Source of the DNA: a virus
IMG/VR virus record: IMGVR_UViG_3300043496_000014
Span: 1-64,000 of that record
Reading direction: 5' to 3' (one strand)
Length of the DNA stretch: 64,000 nucleotides
Positions 41,101-50,403 of this stretch are shown piece by piece (the first letter of the stretch is position 1; each line of letters starts with the position of its first letter). Made by a program: the position numbers and the translations under genes. A model generated the notes under the pieces. The model ran no database searches. It was given only the letters and a program-made list of their open reading frames with translations, and had not been told where the DNA came from.

Positions 41101-44100
41101 CTGCTGGTGTAGCTGCATTGGCAGCAGCATGGACTAGTATGAGTGCTACGTTTGCTACTGGTGGCACTATACTTGGTGGCATCATCGCTCTACTAGGTGG
41201 GCCAGTTACAGCAGCTATCATCGCAGTATCTGCTGTAGTTGGTCTGCTTGCAGCAGCATGGATTGGTAACTGGGGTGACATACAGGGTGTCACTGCAACA
41301 GTGGTTGAAGCCATTAAGACTGGCTATGCTGCACTAAGTGAATTCCTGAGCACTACCACTGCTACCATATGGGCAGCTATGCAGAGTGCATGGGAAACAG
41401 GTACCACAGCTATACAAGCTGTATGGACAACTGTTACCACTGCTATACCTAACCTGCTTACAGCTATGTGGAATTTACTTACACCAGAGAATCAGGCTAA
41501 GCTGCTGGAACTACAAACGTTGATGCAGGAAGCATGGACGGTTATACAAGCACTGTGGACAACAGCTACCACAGCTATTACTACTACTGCTACTGCATGG
41601 TGGGCCACACTAACAGCAGGCTTCCAGAAGTTGTGGGAAGATATCCAACTGTACTGGAACAGTGGTATAGAGGGTATACAGAAGGCAATTACACCAGCAT
41701 ACGAAAGTATACAGACAGCTACCACTACGTTCTTCACGACGATTAGTGGCTACTGGGAAACAGCTAAAACAACATTAGGTAATCTAGCTAAACAGCTAGG
41801 TGAGACTATTATGACTGCACTGACTGGTGCATTGAATGCTGGTGTAGGTATGATGGTGGATACCGTCATAGCAGGTGTCAAGAAAGCACTAGAAGCTGCC
41901 AAGGGGTTGTTAGCTGGATTGGGTGGTGGTGCTGGTGGTATGCAAACCATGTCCAGTAAGGTGACTGGTGGCAGTAAAGCTAATCCAGAGATACAGGCTA
42001 TTTTGAATGCTGTAGCTGAGAAGTACAAGCTAGACGCAAAACTGTTCACTGCACAGATACAACACGAGTCTGCTGGATTTGATCCTAATGTGATTAGTGG
42101 TGTACGTAAGGGTAGTAGTGGTGAGCTAGGGTTAGGGCAATTTATGCCTGATACCCTAAAGGCTATGCTACAGAAGAACAACCTTACTATGCAGCAGTAT
42201 CTAGGTGATGCACAGGTACAGATTGAACTAGCTGGCCAGCATATGGCAGAGCTAGTTACTACCTTTGGTGACTATGACAAAGCACTACAAGCATACAACG
42301 GTGGTGCTGGTGGTGTAGGTAGTGCTGCAACCACAAAGTACGCACAGATAGTACATGAAGTTGCATCAGGCTTACAATCAGTCAATACGAGCCAGAATAT
42401 TACTGCACAGAAGATGTCAATGAATGTTGACCAGATTACTGCTGGTAGGCAAGCTGGCTTGTCTATGGAGGAAGCACAGGCTATCTGTGGGCCATATGCT
42501 GCTGTGTTGTTTGCACAGGCTACAGGGAAAACACCATCCTTATCAGAAGCTAAAGAGCTAGCACAGGCTACAGGGTGGAGTGCTGCTAAGGGTATGGGTG
42601 GTACTGGCAACTTTATGGGGTTGCTAGGAAAAATGGGTATCAATGCAGTACGTCAAGCTGCAACACCAGAGAATGTGAATGCTGCACTTGGTGCTGGTAA
42701 ACCTGTAGCGTTCAGTACTAACAGACATTACTTTGTTGGGTCGGGTGGCACTGCTGAGGGTGGTATTAACGTTGGTGCCACAGGTACTGTGATGTCAAAG
42801 TACGGTGGTAAAGCTATCATGACTCTAGCCGAAATAGAGTCTGTTGGTAACGGTATGAATGATCTTATTGTACTGACAGATAAGTTAGCAGCAAGTGGCC
42901 AACAGTCATTCAATGAGTTGACAGCAAGTGCAACACAGTTCGGTGATGCAATGGCTACAGGTAATGAAGGTATACAAGCAGGCATAGAACAGACATCTGC
43001 TACTACATCAGATACTGCTACAGCTATAACTGCATCCACACAGACACTAACACAGAGTATCCAGGGTGGATTGGTACCTGCTGGACTTGCTGCACGTGAT
43101 GCTGTTGGTGCTATGGCAATGGGTATACAGCCACTTATTAGCACATGGGCACAAGGTGGCATGACTTCCAATCAGTTGGCAGAGTCTATCGTACAGTTAG
43201 CAGCACAGTCAGGACTAGCTACAGCACCGTTGGCACAGTTTGCAGCAGGTAACGCTACTGTAGGTGAAGCACTACGGCAGGTTATGGGTTCACTAGCTGC
43301 TGCTGATCCTGCCTTTGCTCAAATACAGGAAGCAATGGGTAGTGCACAGGTAAGCACAGAACAGCTTGCTGATGTGCTGCTACGTGGCTTGTCTAACGTA
43401 ACTGGTGTCATTGGGCCAGCTATGAGCCAGATAGCTGTGAGTGCCAAACCAATAGAAACAGCGTTTGCCACTGGTGCTATCAGTAGTGAACAGTTTGTGC
43501 AGTCCGTAGTTGAACTAGCAGCTACTTCAGGACTCACACAGGCACCACTGCGCATGATGCAGGATGGTGTGCTAACCACTAACCAAGCATTGGCAGCAGT
43601 GGTAGCTACAGCAGCAGAGGTAAACCCTGCATTCACTGACATGGCTGCATCCATCACAGACTTGCCTGAACCTGCTACTGAAGCTGCACAAGCTTTTATT
43701 GACTGGTCACAGTCATTGGCAGACTCAGCTACTGCTACCACTGACAACGTACAGGTTATTCAGGACTTGCCTACTGCTGTAACTGACATACAGCAACCTA
43801 TGCAGGATGCATCCACTACTACGATGCAGGTACTACCTGATGCAACAAGTACTGCATTAGATTCCACCATATCAGCCATACAGAATGCAGTGGGGCCAGC
43901 AACGAATGCAGCTACTGATGTTGGTAATGCTATTGTTGAGGGTATTAGATCGGCTGTGGAAGCTGGTGCAGAGTCCATAGCTGATGCAGCAGTAGCTATT
44001 GTAGAGAAGGCACTAGAAGCAGCTAAGAAGGCAGCAGATAAGGTAAAGGAATCAGCTAAAAAGGATGGTGGTGATAAGGGTGATGACAGTGATTCAAAGG

Positions 44101-46544
44101 CTACTGGTGGACGCTTGTCTAGTGGCATGTGGACACTGGTTGGTGAGAATGGGCCAGAACTAATTGATCCGAGTGGCTATGTGTACACTGCTGAAGAAAC
44201 AGCAGGTATGGCATCTGATGCACTCAATAGTGGCTTAGTATCACTACAAGCGTTTGCTAGTGGTGGTGCTATGAAAAGTAGCAGTAAGAAAAAGAAGACA
44301 TCTAAGAAGAAGGATAAGGATAGTGGTGGTGGCAGTAATACACCACCAGAGAAGCCACCAGCACCACCAAAGGCACCTGTGAGTGATGCTGAGTATGCAC
44401 TAGAAGTAAGCATACTAAAGCTGACACAGCAACGTGACGAGCAACTAGTAAAGATGTTGCCTATTACTGAGGCACTACGTAAGGAGGAACGTGCACAGGA
44501 GGAAGCAGCTAAGGGTACGTTGGAACAGCAGATAGCTGTTGGCTATGCTAAGCATGTGATTGCTGATGTGGATGTCATCATAGCTAAGAAGCGTTTTGAA
44601 GAATTGAAGGATGGTCAAACACTTCAGTTCCAAGAGGGACGCTTGAAAGAACTACAGGAAGAACAGGCTATTATTGCTAAGGGTAGTCTCGAAACACAGC
44701 TAAAGATGAATGAGCTAGATGGTATCAGGCTGAAGAATGAAGCAAAGATAGCTGAGCTACAGTTAGCTGCACTGCCTGCACAGCAGGAACTGGCTAACGT
44801 GCAGGCTAAGATAGCTGAGATACAGAAGGGTAGCGTAGAAGACCAGATTAAGACAGCCAACATACAAGCACAGCAGCATAAAAACCAGTTCCAGATTAAT
44901 GAGCTAAACATTGCTGCTGCACCACTACATAAGGAGGAAGCACAGCTACAAGCTGAGATACAGAAGACACTAGAAGGTACTACTGAACAGAAGAAACAAC
45001 AGGCACAGTACCAGACACAATTGGCTACACTAGAACTAGCCTCATTGAAGAATCAGGAGGCTATGCTACCTATACAGCATCAGATATCACAGGTACAGAA
45101 GCAGATAGATGATGTGGCACGTGGGACACTAGAAGACCAGTATGCAGCTATTGATGCTACAAGGGAAGATGCTAAGCTACGTATGGAAGAAATCAATATT
45201 AACTCTCAGCTACGTAAGATCAATGCTGGTACACTGGAGATGTCACAGGAACAGATTAATGCACTACACAAGCAGCTAGAAGTTATTAACGACCAGAAGG
45301 CAGACATTGGTGACCAGAACGAACTGAAGCAGCTACAGGCTACCATCAACAACACTGATGCACAGAAGCAGCTAGCAGCACTCCAGGCACAGGAACGGCA
45401 GCATCAGAATGTAGCTGATGATCTGGACTACCAGAAGTCCGTTATAGAAAATCAGACTGGTCAGATTGGTGCACAGAATCAAGTATCTGCTGCTGGCCAA
45501 CAGGAACGACTAGCAGCAGTACAAGCACAGCTAACTGTGTATACAGCACAGATTACTGAGCTACAGGCACAGAACGATGTACTGGGTCTACAAGTTGACA
45601 ACATAGCACTAGGTAACCAGATACGGGCTGATGCACTTGCTGCACAGCAGATCAAGCTAGAAGCACAGGTAGGTGAGTACAACAAACAGATCACTGCTGT
45701 ACAGCAACAGAACGCACTAGTGTCTGCACAAAGTGCACTGCTTAGTGCAAACAATGCCGTAGCAGCACAGGGTAGCCAAGCACAGATACTTGGCCTACAG
45801 AATTCCATTGCACTACGTCAGGTAGAAATTACACACCTTGGTAATGAACGTGACTTGCTCCAGGGACAGATTACGCTCATCAACACACAGACTACTGCTA
45901 GTGCTGCTATGCACAACGAGAATATCACCAGACTGGAGAACCAGAAGCATCTACAGGATAATATCCTAGAAGACATCAACGCACAGCTTGGTTCACTGAA
46001 CGCACAGAAGAAAGTATACGAGGATATCAGAGCACTAGCTGATGCCATTGCAGCTAGGCCAGTTAGCCCACCAGGGACTACTTCACCTAGTGGTGGGCCA
46101 CCAGGAACTGTAGCAGCTACAGCTACCAAGAGTGGTGCACAGACACTGTATCTTAGCAGAGGTACAGGTACAGATGGCTGGTACACATCTAGTGGACAGT
46201 TGATAGTACAGGGTGGTTCAGCCAATCCACCTAGTGGCTATCAGGTAAAGTGGCTGGCTAGTGGTGGTACGTGGCATGCTGGTGAAGTTGCTGTACTAGG
46301 TGAGAATGGGCCAGAGATAGCCATAGCTAAGTCTGACATGCACGTGTTCCCTAACGAACAGTCACAGCGCATTGCACGTGCCTTTGGTGGTGGCACACGT
46401 AGTGGTAGTGGTAGTGGCAGTGGTGCAGCACAGAAGAATGTGACCGTAAATGTGGAATACCATAGGCACTCTGGTACTGACTACGGTGAAGGCACTTTGC
46501 CACAGATTGTGCGTGAAGCAGTAAACGTAGCACTGAGAAGTTAG
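38166..46544 (+). CDS. Tape measure protein with SLT and C39-like peptidase domains
   Basis: 2792 residues, the longest gene. The N-terminal region (about 1-330) has the TMP pattern including TGSAQKSNDFIKQLQQFA and KVNAQDMNQLAQAGIPAW. Hydrophobic membrane-like stretches occur near 955-1040. A soluble lytic transglycosylase domain has the catalytic Glu in IQHESAG (about 1301) and GLGQFMP. Next, CGPYAAVLFA (Cys about 1441) and NRHYFVGSG (His about 1521) fit a C39-like cysteine peptidase. Coiled coil fills about 2000-2620. Two GENGPE repeats lie near 1990 and 2715. Known scaling of about 0.15 nm per residue predicts a tail near 420 nm. Confidence 0.93.
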   Translation: MAAVGANGGLMVNVGVNLQQFNAGMQQVEQRGQQAAANLNKVGSALTSGAAMGAGFAAATTALSGIVGVAQQAGSAIIGLNSTLEQARIGFTAFTGSAQKSNDFIKQLQQFAATTTFEFPGLLQAARQLTGMGVQAELVIPILKDVGAAVMAVGGGEEQIKGVNRALTQMMAAGKVNAQDMNQLAQAGIPAWKMLADSMGMTIGQVRKMSEEGKISAEQMLQAFHNFVQNNNLGDVATKAGQTWQAATSNIIDGLRNIGAEGLEPLFGLLRDGAVAMANFLVSDQAAQFGADLKATIQEIIDMAKPLQDAFARAFEAFKTDGITGAIGSIITDIGNFASSMGSAGFQLVSEFASGMLSGAASLITDAATAVADIISSFLIGQSPPPQGPLSAITEGGTALMEAYVQGMMGGVQQVTDVAEEVADAFGNVSKAMTLAEGAAAFKAAAGDADALKAALDDVEGVLRTVDANIQANSRSLQDMRNAAEDINDAYDAAIEPLQAQVDALKETNDLAQKQADIQSKIQMAQLKGKLQEAQGDPVRRAQLETRLDELDAAQKQLQFQEKQISLDSQSASIAAKARGEKVNDTKNDAARNALAQQRLGLEKEENGIRQELDGMVNKGVVAQTKQQIAIAQAANDQRNLNGEIADLQRQLAAAPLEAQIAELKKQQDGLLKPIQDRIKELEREGQQLREQKQDWQDIKSGIQDTLAAQRAAAAEAKKATADAAKAAKDAATNKPMDLTKIFDPEEIKAAATKVGTSWVAGIRDYLNTNGAGLVGGAIGSILGGAAFGPLGAVAGGLFGKSFMERMQQNFGTLDGFLKSVAEKIAGALKIDISGAESTGEAFGKIFDTMKERATTAMEAVRSTIAEKLQGAQDVMATVQGKWQEMFGSESAGSKAGIAAIDGINKAFQALQLLMSGDVQGAIDTLQQSFDQFGIAGSESVKQITTSFNDLKAVLEPLVPVVAGIAVAFATFRTLTVVAAGVAALAAAWTSMSATFATGGTILGGIIALLGGPVTAAIIAVSAVVGLLAAAWIGNWGDIQGVTATVVEAIKTGYAALSEFLSTTTATIWAAMQSAWETGTTAIQAVWTTVTTAIPNLLTAMWNLLTPENQAKLLELQTLMQEAWTVIQALWTTATTAITTTATAWWATLTAGFQKLWEDIQLYWNSGIEGIQKAITPAYESIQTATTTFFTTISGYWETAKTTLGNLAKQLGETIMTALTGALNAGVGMMVDTVIAGVKKALEAAKGLLAGLGGGAGGMQTMSSKVTGGSKANPEIQAILNAVAEKYKLDAKLFTAQIQHESAGFDPNVISGVRKGSSGELGLGQFMPDTLKAMLQKNNLTMQQYLGDAQVQIELAGQHMAELVTTFGDYDKALQAYNGGAGGVGSAATTKYAQIVHEVASGLQSVNTSQNITAQKMSMNVDQITAGRQAGLSMEEAQAICGPYAAVLFAQATGKTPSLSEAKELAQATGWSAAKGMGGTGNFMGLLGKMGINAVRQAATPENVNAALGAGKPVAFSTNRHYFVGSGGTAEGGINVGATGTVMSKYGGKAIMTLAEIESVGNGMNDLIVLTDKLAASGQQSFNELTASATQFGDAMATGNEGIQAGIEQTSATTSDTATAITASTQTLTQSIQGGLVPAGLAARDAVGAMAMGIQPLISTWAQGGMTSNQLAESIVQLAAQSGLATAPLAQFAAGNATVGEALRQVMGSLAAADPAFAQIQEAMGSAQVSTEQLADVLLRGLSNVTGVIGPAMSQIAVSAKPIETAFATGAISSEQFVQSVVELAATSGLTQAPLRMMQDGVLTTNQALAAVVATAAEVNPAFTDMAASITDLPEPATEAAQAFIDWSQSLADSATATTDNVQVIQDLPTAVTDIQQPMQDASTTTMQVLPDATSTALDSTISAIQNAVGPATNAATDVGNAIVEGIRSAVEAGAESIADAAVAIVEKALEAAKKAADKVKESAKKDGGDKGDDSDSKATGGRLSSGMWTLVGENGPELIDPSGYVYTAEETAGMASDALNSGLVSLQAFASGGAMKSSSKKKKTSKKKDKDSGGGSNTPPEKPPAPPKAPVSDAEYALEVSILKLTQQRDEQLVKMLPITEALRKEERAQEEAAKGTLEQQIAVGYAKHVIADVDVIIAKKRFEELKDGQTLQFQEGRLKELQEEQAIIAKGSLETQLKMNELDGIRLKNEAKIAELQLAALPAQQELANVQAKIAEIQKGSVEDQIKTANIQAQQHKNQFQINELNIAAAPLHKEEAQLQAEIQKTLEGTTEQKKQQAQYQTQLATLELASLKNQEAMLPIQHQISQVQKQIDDVARGTLEDQYAAIDATREDAKLRMEEININSQLRKINAGTLEMSQEQINALHKQLEVINDQKADIGDQNELKQLQATINNTDAQKQLAALQAQERQHQNVADDLDYQKSVIENQTGQIGAQNQVSAAGQQERLAAVQAQLTVYTAQITELQAQNDVLGLQVDNIALGNQIRADALAAQQIKLEAQVGEYNKQITAVQQQNALVSAQSALLSANNAVAAQGSQAQILGLQNSIALRQVEITHLGNERDLLQGQITLINTQTTASAAMHNENITRLENQKHLQDNILEDINAQLGSLNAQKKVYEDIRALADAIAARPVSPPGTTSPSGGPPGTVAATATKSGAQTLYLSRGTGTDGWYTSSGQLIVQGGSANPPSGYQVKWLASGGTWHAGEVAVLGENGPEIAIAKSDMHVFPNEQSQRIARAFGGGTRSGSGSGSGAAQKNVTVNVEYHRHSGTDYGEGTLPQIVREAVNVALRS

Positions 46545-46560
46545 GGTAGGGGTAAGGTAG

Positions 46561-47463
46561 ATGGCTAACGGTTGGCCAGATTATCCAGGTGGTTCACCAT
46601 CATACGATGTCATATGTTACAAGCGTCCAGATAACGTTGTGATAAATCTATCGTCACCACCATATCAGTTGCACTCGTATGAAGGGTTCGGTATATCTGA
46701 ATTCCAGCACACAACCGTTGCACCACCACAGACACATGGTGAGTATTGGTACGATGTCAGGATGGATGCTAAGGTACTGACAGTGGAGTTTAGCTACACT
46801 GGTGGTGGTGTACCAGAGGAACAGTCCAGTAGACGTGCAGTGGTCAGAGCCTTCAATCCGTTGATGGGACCAGGAACACTACGTATAGATCAAGCTAATG
46901 GTGTGTCACGTGAGATACGTTGCATACTGGCAGAATCACTACCACTGCCTAAAGACGACACAGAAGCACCAGGACATTACAGGACAGTGGTACGGTTCAA
47001 ATCGCATGGCATACCAGCGTTTATTGATCCTGTGATACAAACGTTTACACTCAACTTCAACTTGAATCCAGGTAACTTCCTGTTTCCCTGGACGTTTCCA
47101 CGTATCTTTGCACAGTCAGGGTTTGCTAGCAGTCCTATCATCATCAATGATGGTGACATTGAAACACCTGTGCATATAGATTTGTATGGACCATTTTCTG
47201 ATCCAGTGTTCAAGAACACTACATCTGGCAAGTCATTGTCCCTTATTGGTTTAAACTGTATTGCAGGACAACACTTAGTGATAGATACAGACCCTGAACG
47301 ATACGTCATACAGTTGGATGGTAACGACGTGTGGCAGTACGTGGTTGATGCAGACATGTGGGGTTTGGTTGCTGGTAACAACCAGTTAGTGTTTGACATA
47401 GGTAGTACTACCGTTGTTACAGCAGGTACCGTTCAGTGGTACAACAGGTATTTGGGACAGTAG
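46561..47463 (+). CDS. Distal tail (Dit-like) protein
   Basis: 300 residues, beta-rich, directly after the tape measure. FGISEFQHTTVAPPQTHGEYW and VEFSYTG fit the N-terminal Dit/tail family (SPP1 gp19.1-like); the second half would be a galectin-like domain (TPVHIDLYGPFSDPVFK). It forms the hub at the tail tip. Confidence 0.8.
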   Translation: MANGWPDYPGGSPSYDVICYKRPDNVVINLSSPPYQLHSYEGFGISEFQHTTVAPPQTHGEYWYDVRMDAKVLTVEFSYTGGGVPEEQSSRRAVVRAFNPLMGPGTLRIDQANGVSREIRCILAESLPLPKDDTEAPGHYRTVVRFKSHGIPAFIDPVIQTFTLNFNLNPGNFLFPWTFPRIFAQSGFASSPIIINDGDIETPVHIDLYGPFSDPVFKNTTSGKSLSLIGLNCIAGQHLVIDTDPERYVIQLDGNDVWQYVVDADMWGLVAGNNQLVFDIGSTTVVTAGTVQWYNRYLGQ

Positions 47464-47479
47464 GACAGGTAGGCATAAC

Positions 47480-48466
47480 ATGGCACAAACAGTACGTTTC
47501 GTAGATAGTATCTCGTACACTGAAGCAGATCAGGCTGACTTTAATATGCGTATGATGCGCCCACAGGGTGTCATACCTGAATCTGTGTTAGGTACACTGA
47601 TAGTTAGCGCCATAGGTAGCATGGCAGTGCGTGTTGGTCCAGGGGAAGCCTTTGTACAGGGTTTCCAGTATAAGAATGATGCTAACCTTGACTTGGGTAT
47701 AAGCAGCAATACTAGCGGTAGCACACGCATTGACTACGTAATACTACGTTTGAACCGTACTGCCAATACGTTGATACTGGCTATCCTCCAGGGTGTTTCA
47801 GGTGCTGGAGCACCAACGTTGACACAAGTAGTTGGTGGTACATGGGAATTCCCACTGGCACAGGTTATGGTAGTGAACAATGCCAGTACCATTACTGCTG
47901 GCAACATTGGTGACTACCGTGTACTGAGTAGGTGGCCACTGTCTTCAATAGATGGTGCGATGGCTACTGATGCTGAACTAGCTGCTGAAGCTAGTGCACG
48001 TTCCAGTGCAGATAGTGCTGAAGTTACCGCACGCACCAATGCAGACGCGGCACTGAACACTGCGATAAACAACGAGTCTGCCTCTCGTGCCAACACTGAC
48101 AATACACTGAACGCTGCAATAAATGCGGAGGCTACTACTCGTTCCAATGAAGACATTGCACTCAGTAACAGAATTAGTCCATTGGAATCCATAAAGCCTA
48201 CTATGGTCATATCTCTATCTTCTGGTGGCGGTGTGTACACTGCAAAAGGTAATATTTATAGTATTAACCACGATTACACTGGAGCATATAGAATAAACTT
48301 TGCTACGCCGTATTACTCAACTACGTCGTATGCTGTATTTGCTATGGCATTCAACGTACAGGCTGTAGCCTACGTTATTGATAGACAGACTACATACGTA
48401 ACTGTACAGTACAGGACCATAGGTAACGTGGACGTGAATTGTGATAACTACATTCTCATATTCTAG
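47480..48466 (+). CDS. Tail fibre/baseplate paralog 1
   Basis: 328 residues from ATG 47480. The N-terminal module (DSISYTEADQADFNMRM, VGPGEAFVQGFQYKND, DYVILRLNRTANTL) is shared with 48476-49810 and 50404-51927. A coiled-coil region (repeated TRSNEDIALSNRIS, NNESASRANTDN) joins a compact C-terminal beta domain. Probably trimeric receptor-binding fibre. Confidence 0.78.
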   Translation: MAQTVRFVDSISYTEADQADFNMRMMRPQGVIPESVLGTLIVSAIGSMAVRVGPGEAFVQGFQYKNDANLDLGISSNTSGSTRIDYVILRLNRTANTLILAILQGVSGAGAPTLTQVVGGTWEFPLAQVMVVNNASTITAGNIGDYRVLSRWPLSSIDGAMATDAELAAEASARSSADSAEVTARTNADAALNTAINNESASRANTDNTLNAAINAEATTRSNEDIALSNRISPLESIKPTMVISLSSGGGVYTAKGNIYSINHDYTGAYRINFATPYYSTTSYAVFAMAFNVQAVAYVIDRQTTYVTVQYRTIGNVDVNCDNYILIF

Positions 48467-48475
48467 GGAAATGGT

Positions 48476-49810
48476 ATGACAGAAGTTGCACGCTTCTTTG
48501 ATTCACAGTCATACGGTGAAAGTGACCAAGCTGAAGTCACTGCACGTATGGTGCGTGATGGCATATGTATTGGTGTTGGTAGTGAGTTAGCCGTTACGAG
48601 TGGTGTTGCTGGTTTCGTATCAGTAAACACTGGTGAAGCATTCGTACAGGGATTCTGGTACAAGAATACGGCTGTAAAGACTCTAGCTGTTAGTAGTAAC
48701 GTTACGGCTATAACACGTGTAGATGTAGTGGTATTACGCCTTGACCGTACTGGTAATGCATTAGTAGCTGCTGTACATGAGGGTACTCCTGGTGGTGGTG
48801 TGCCACCTTTAACACAAGTAGTAGGTGGTATATGGGAGATGCCACTAGCAAACCTTAGCACTACATCAGGTGTCACTACTATTGCTGATGCTCGTGTATG
48901 GCAAAGCAATATGTACAACCCAATGACCACTGCTGGAGACATCGTTGTAGCTGATGCACGTGGTGTAGCACAGCGTAAAGCAAAGGGTGCTAACGGTAGC
49001 TATCTTGGTGTGGACGGTGCAGGCAATCTAAACTACAGTGTACCTATTGGCTTTGCTAACCCTATGGCAGCAGCAGGTGACATCATCGTTGGTGGTGCTG
49101 GTGGTGCTGCTGGTCGTGCTCCTATAGGTGCTGGTAACAGTATCTTTGGTGTCAATGCAGCAGGTGTGCTTGGTTATTACACTGATCCTAACGCAGTGAT
49201 TCCTGCTGGTACACTACATCCTGGTAGACTAACATCCTGGTCAGGTGCCACGTATACTAACCATGTGTTGTATGACTACGGTAGTGGTATCAGTGTAGCT
49301 AAGGTGCAAGATATACTGTGTGCAGTAAACTCTATTGGTGGTGACAAAATATCGGATAACACGATACATGGTGGTAACAAGATAATAGATGGTACCGTTG
49401 GTACAGTTGAACTAGCAGGCCGTAGCATATCTAATGTCTTCTTTGCACAAGGTGCTGCTACTGGTGGCATCGGTTCAGGATCGTGGCAGAATGCATCATT
49501 CAATATTGGTGCAACTGGTCTACGTATTAATGAAACACTCATGGTGGTTGCCTTACAGTTTACTGCCTCGTATGCTTCCGTTGGGCAATTAGGTGGTGTA
49601 GGTATTGGCCTAGATACAATTGGTGGCCCATCATGGTACGCACACTTCCACATCCCGATTGCTGGTCTTATTTCTACAACCATTATAGGGTATCATTTGG
49701 CGGGTGCAGTCAATCACAATTATTACGCACTGAACTACACGAGTGCTGGTGGTAGTACCGTGAACGGTGGTTGGCCAGGACAGTTCGTAGCCATTGCGCT
49801 GAACCGATAG
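48476..49810 (+). CDS. Tail fibre/baseplate paralog 2
   Basis: 444 residues. Same N-terminal module (TEVARFFDSQSYGESDQAEV; GEAFVQGFWYKN), then Gly/Ala-rich repeats (NPMTTAGDIVVAD, NPMAAAGDIIVGG) like phage fibre repeats, and a C-terminal beta domain. Receptor binding. Confidence 0.78.
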   Translation: MTEVARFFDSQSYGESDQAEVTARMVRDGICIGVGSELAVTSGVAGFVSVNTGEAFVQGFWYKNTAVKTLAVSSNVTAITRVDVVVLRLDRTGNALVAAVHEGTPGGGVPPLTQVVGGIWEMPLANLSTTSGVTTIADARVWQSNMYNPMTTAGDIVVADARGVAQRKAKGANGSYLGVDGAGNLNYSVPIGFANPMAAAGDIIVGGAGGAAGRAPIGAGNSIFGVNAAGVLGYYTDPNAVIPAGTLHPGRLTSWSGATYTNHVLYDYGSGISVAKVQDILCAVNSIGGDKISDNTIHGGNKIIDGTVGTVELAGRSISNVFFAQGAATGGIGSGSWQNASFNIGATGLRINETLMVVALQFTASYASVGQLGGVGIGLDTIGGPSWYAHFHIPIAGLISTTIIGYHLAGAVNHNYYALNYTSAGGSTVNGGWPGQFVAIALNR

Positions 49811-49823
49811 GAGATAAGTAACC

Positions 49824-50399
49824 ATGAAGATCAATAAGGCAGTGAACATTGAGCTACTACAGAAAGAGCTACGTGATGCTGGTGTACCGTTTAGGGGTAT
49901 AACTGCGTGGTTTACTGATGTTGATGGTGAGATAGATATATTCGATCATGATAAGAATGGAGTACAGATTGATCCGTCACCAGCAGCTATTGCCATAATA
50001 GAAGCACACAATGCTCCACCAGAACCACCAACACCTGACTTTGGTAATGATGAACCTGACTCAAACTTTCGTGCACAAGCAGCAACAGCAGTAGCAGGGC
50101 TACGTAACTATATGAACCTGGAGACTGCACCCACACCAGCACAACGTATAGCATGGGAGCGTCTAGTGTGTCGTATCCTCCTATTCTTGATACGATACGT
50201 CATAGCTCCACCACCAGTATCTGTACCTATACCTGCACCTATGCAGTTTACACCACCTTCAATAGAACCACTGTTGTTACCTGGAGACGATATAGTAGCA
50301 AACATGATTGCTAGGGGTGAATTTGCTGGTGCTGGTGGTAGTGCAACAACTGATGTGCCACTGAAGCCTGTGCCACCACCAGAAGGATTGGGAGATTAG
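49824..50399 (+). CDS. Hypothetical baseplate-region protein
   Basis: 191 residues. N-terminal small domain (ELLQKELRDAGVPFRGITAW; DGEIDIFDHDKN), a short helix (LVCRILLFLIRYVI), and a Pro-rich C-terminus. Between two fibre genes; maybe a fibre-associated chaperone or linker. Confidence 0.65.
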   Translation: MKINKAVNIELLQKELRDAGVPFRGITAWFTDVDGEIDIFDHDKNGVQIDPSPAAIAIIEAHNAPPEPPTPDFGNDEPDSNFRAQAATAVAGLRNYMNLETAPTPAQRIAWERLVCRILLFLIRYVIAPPPVSVPIPAPMQFTPPSIEPLLLPGDDIVANMIARGEFAGAGGSATTDVPLKPVPPPEGLGD

Positions 50400-50403
50400 T
50401 GAC

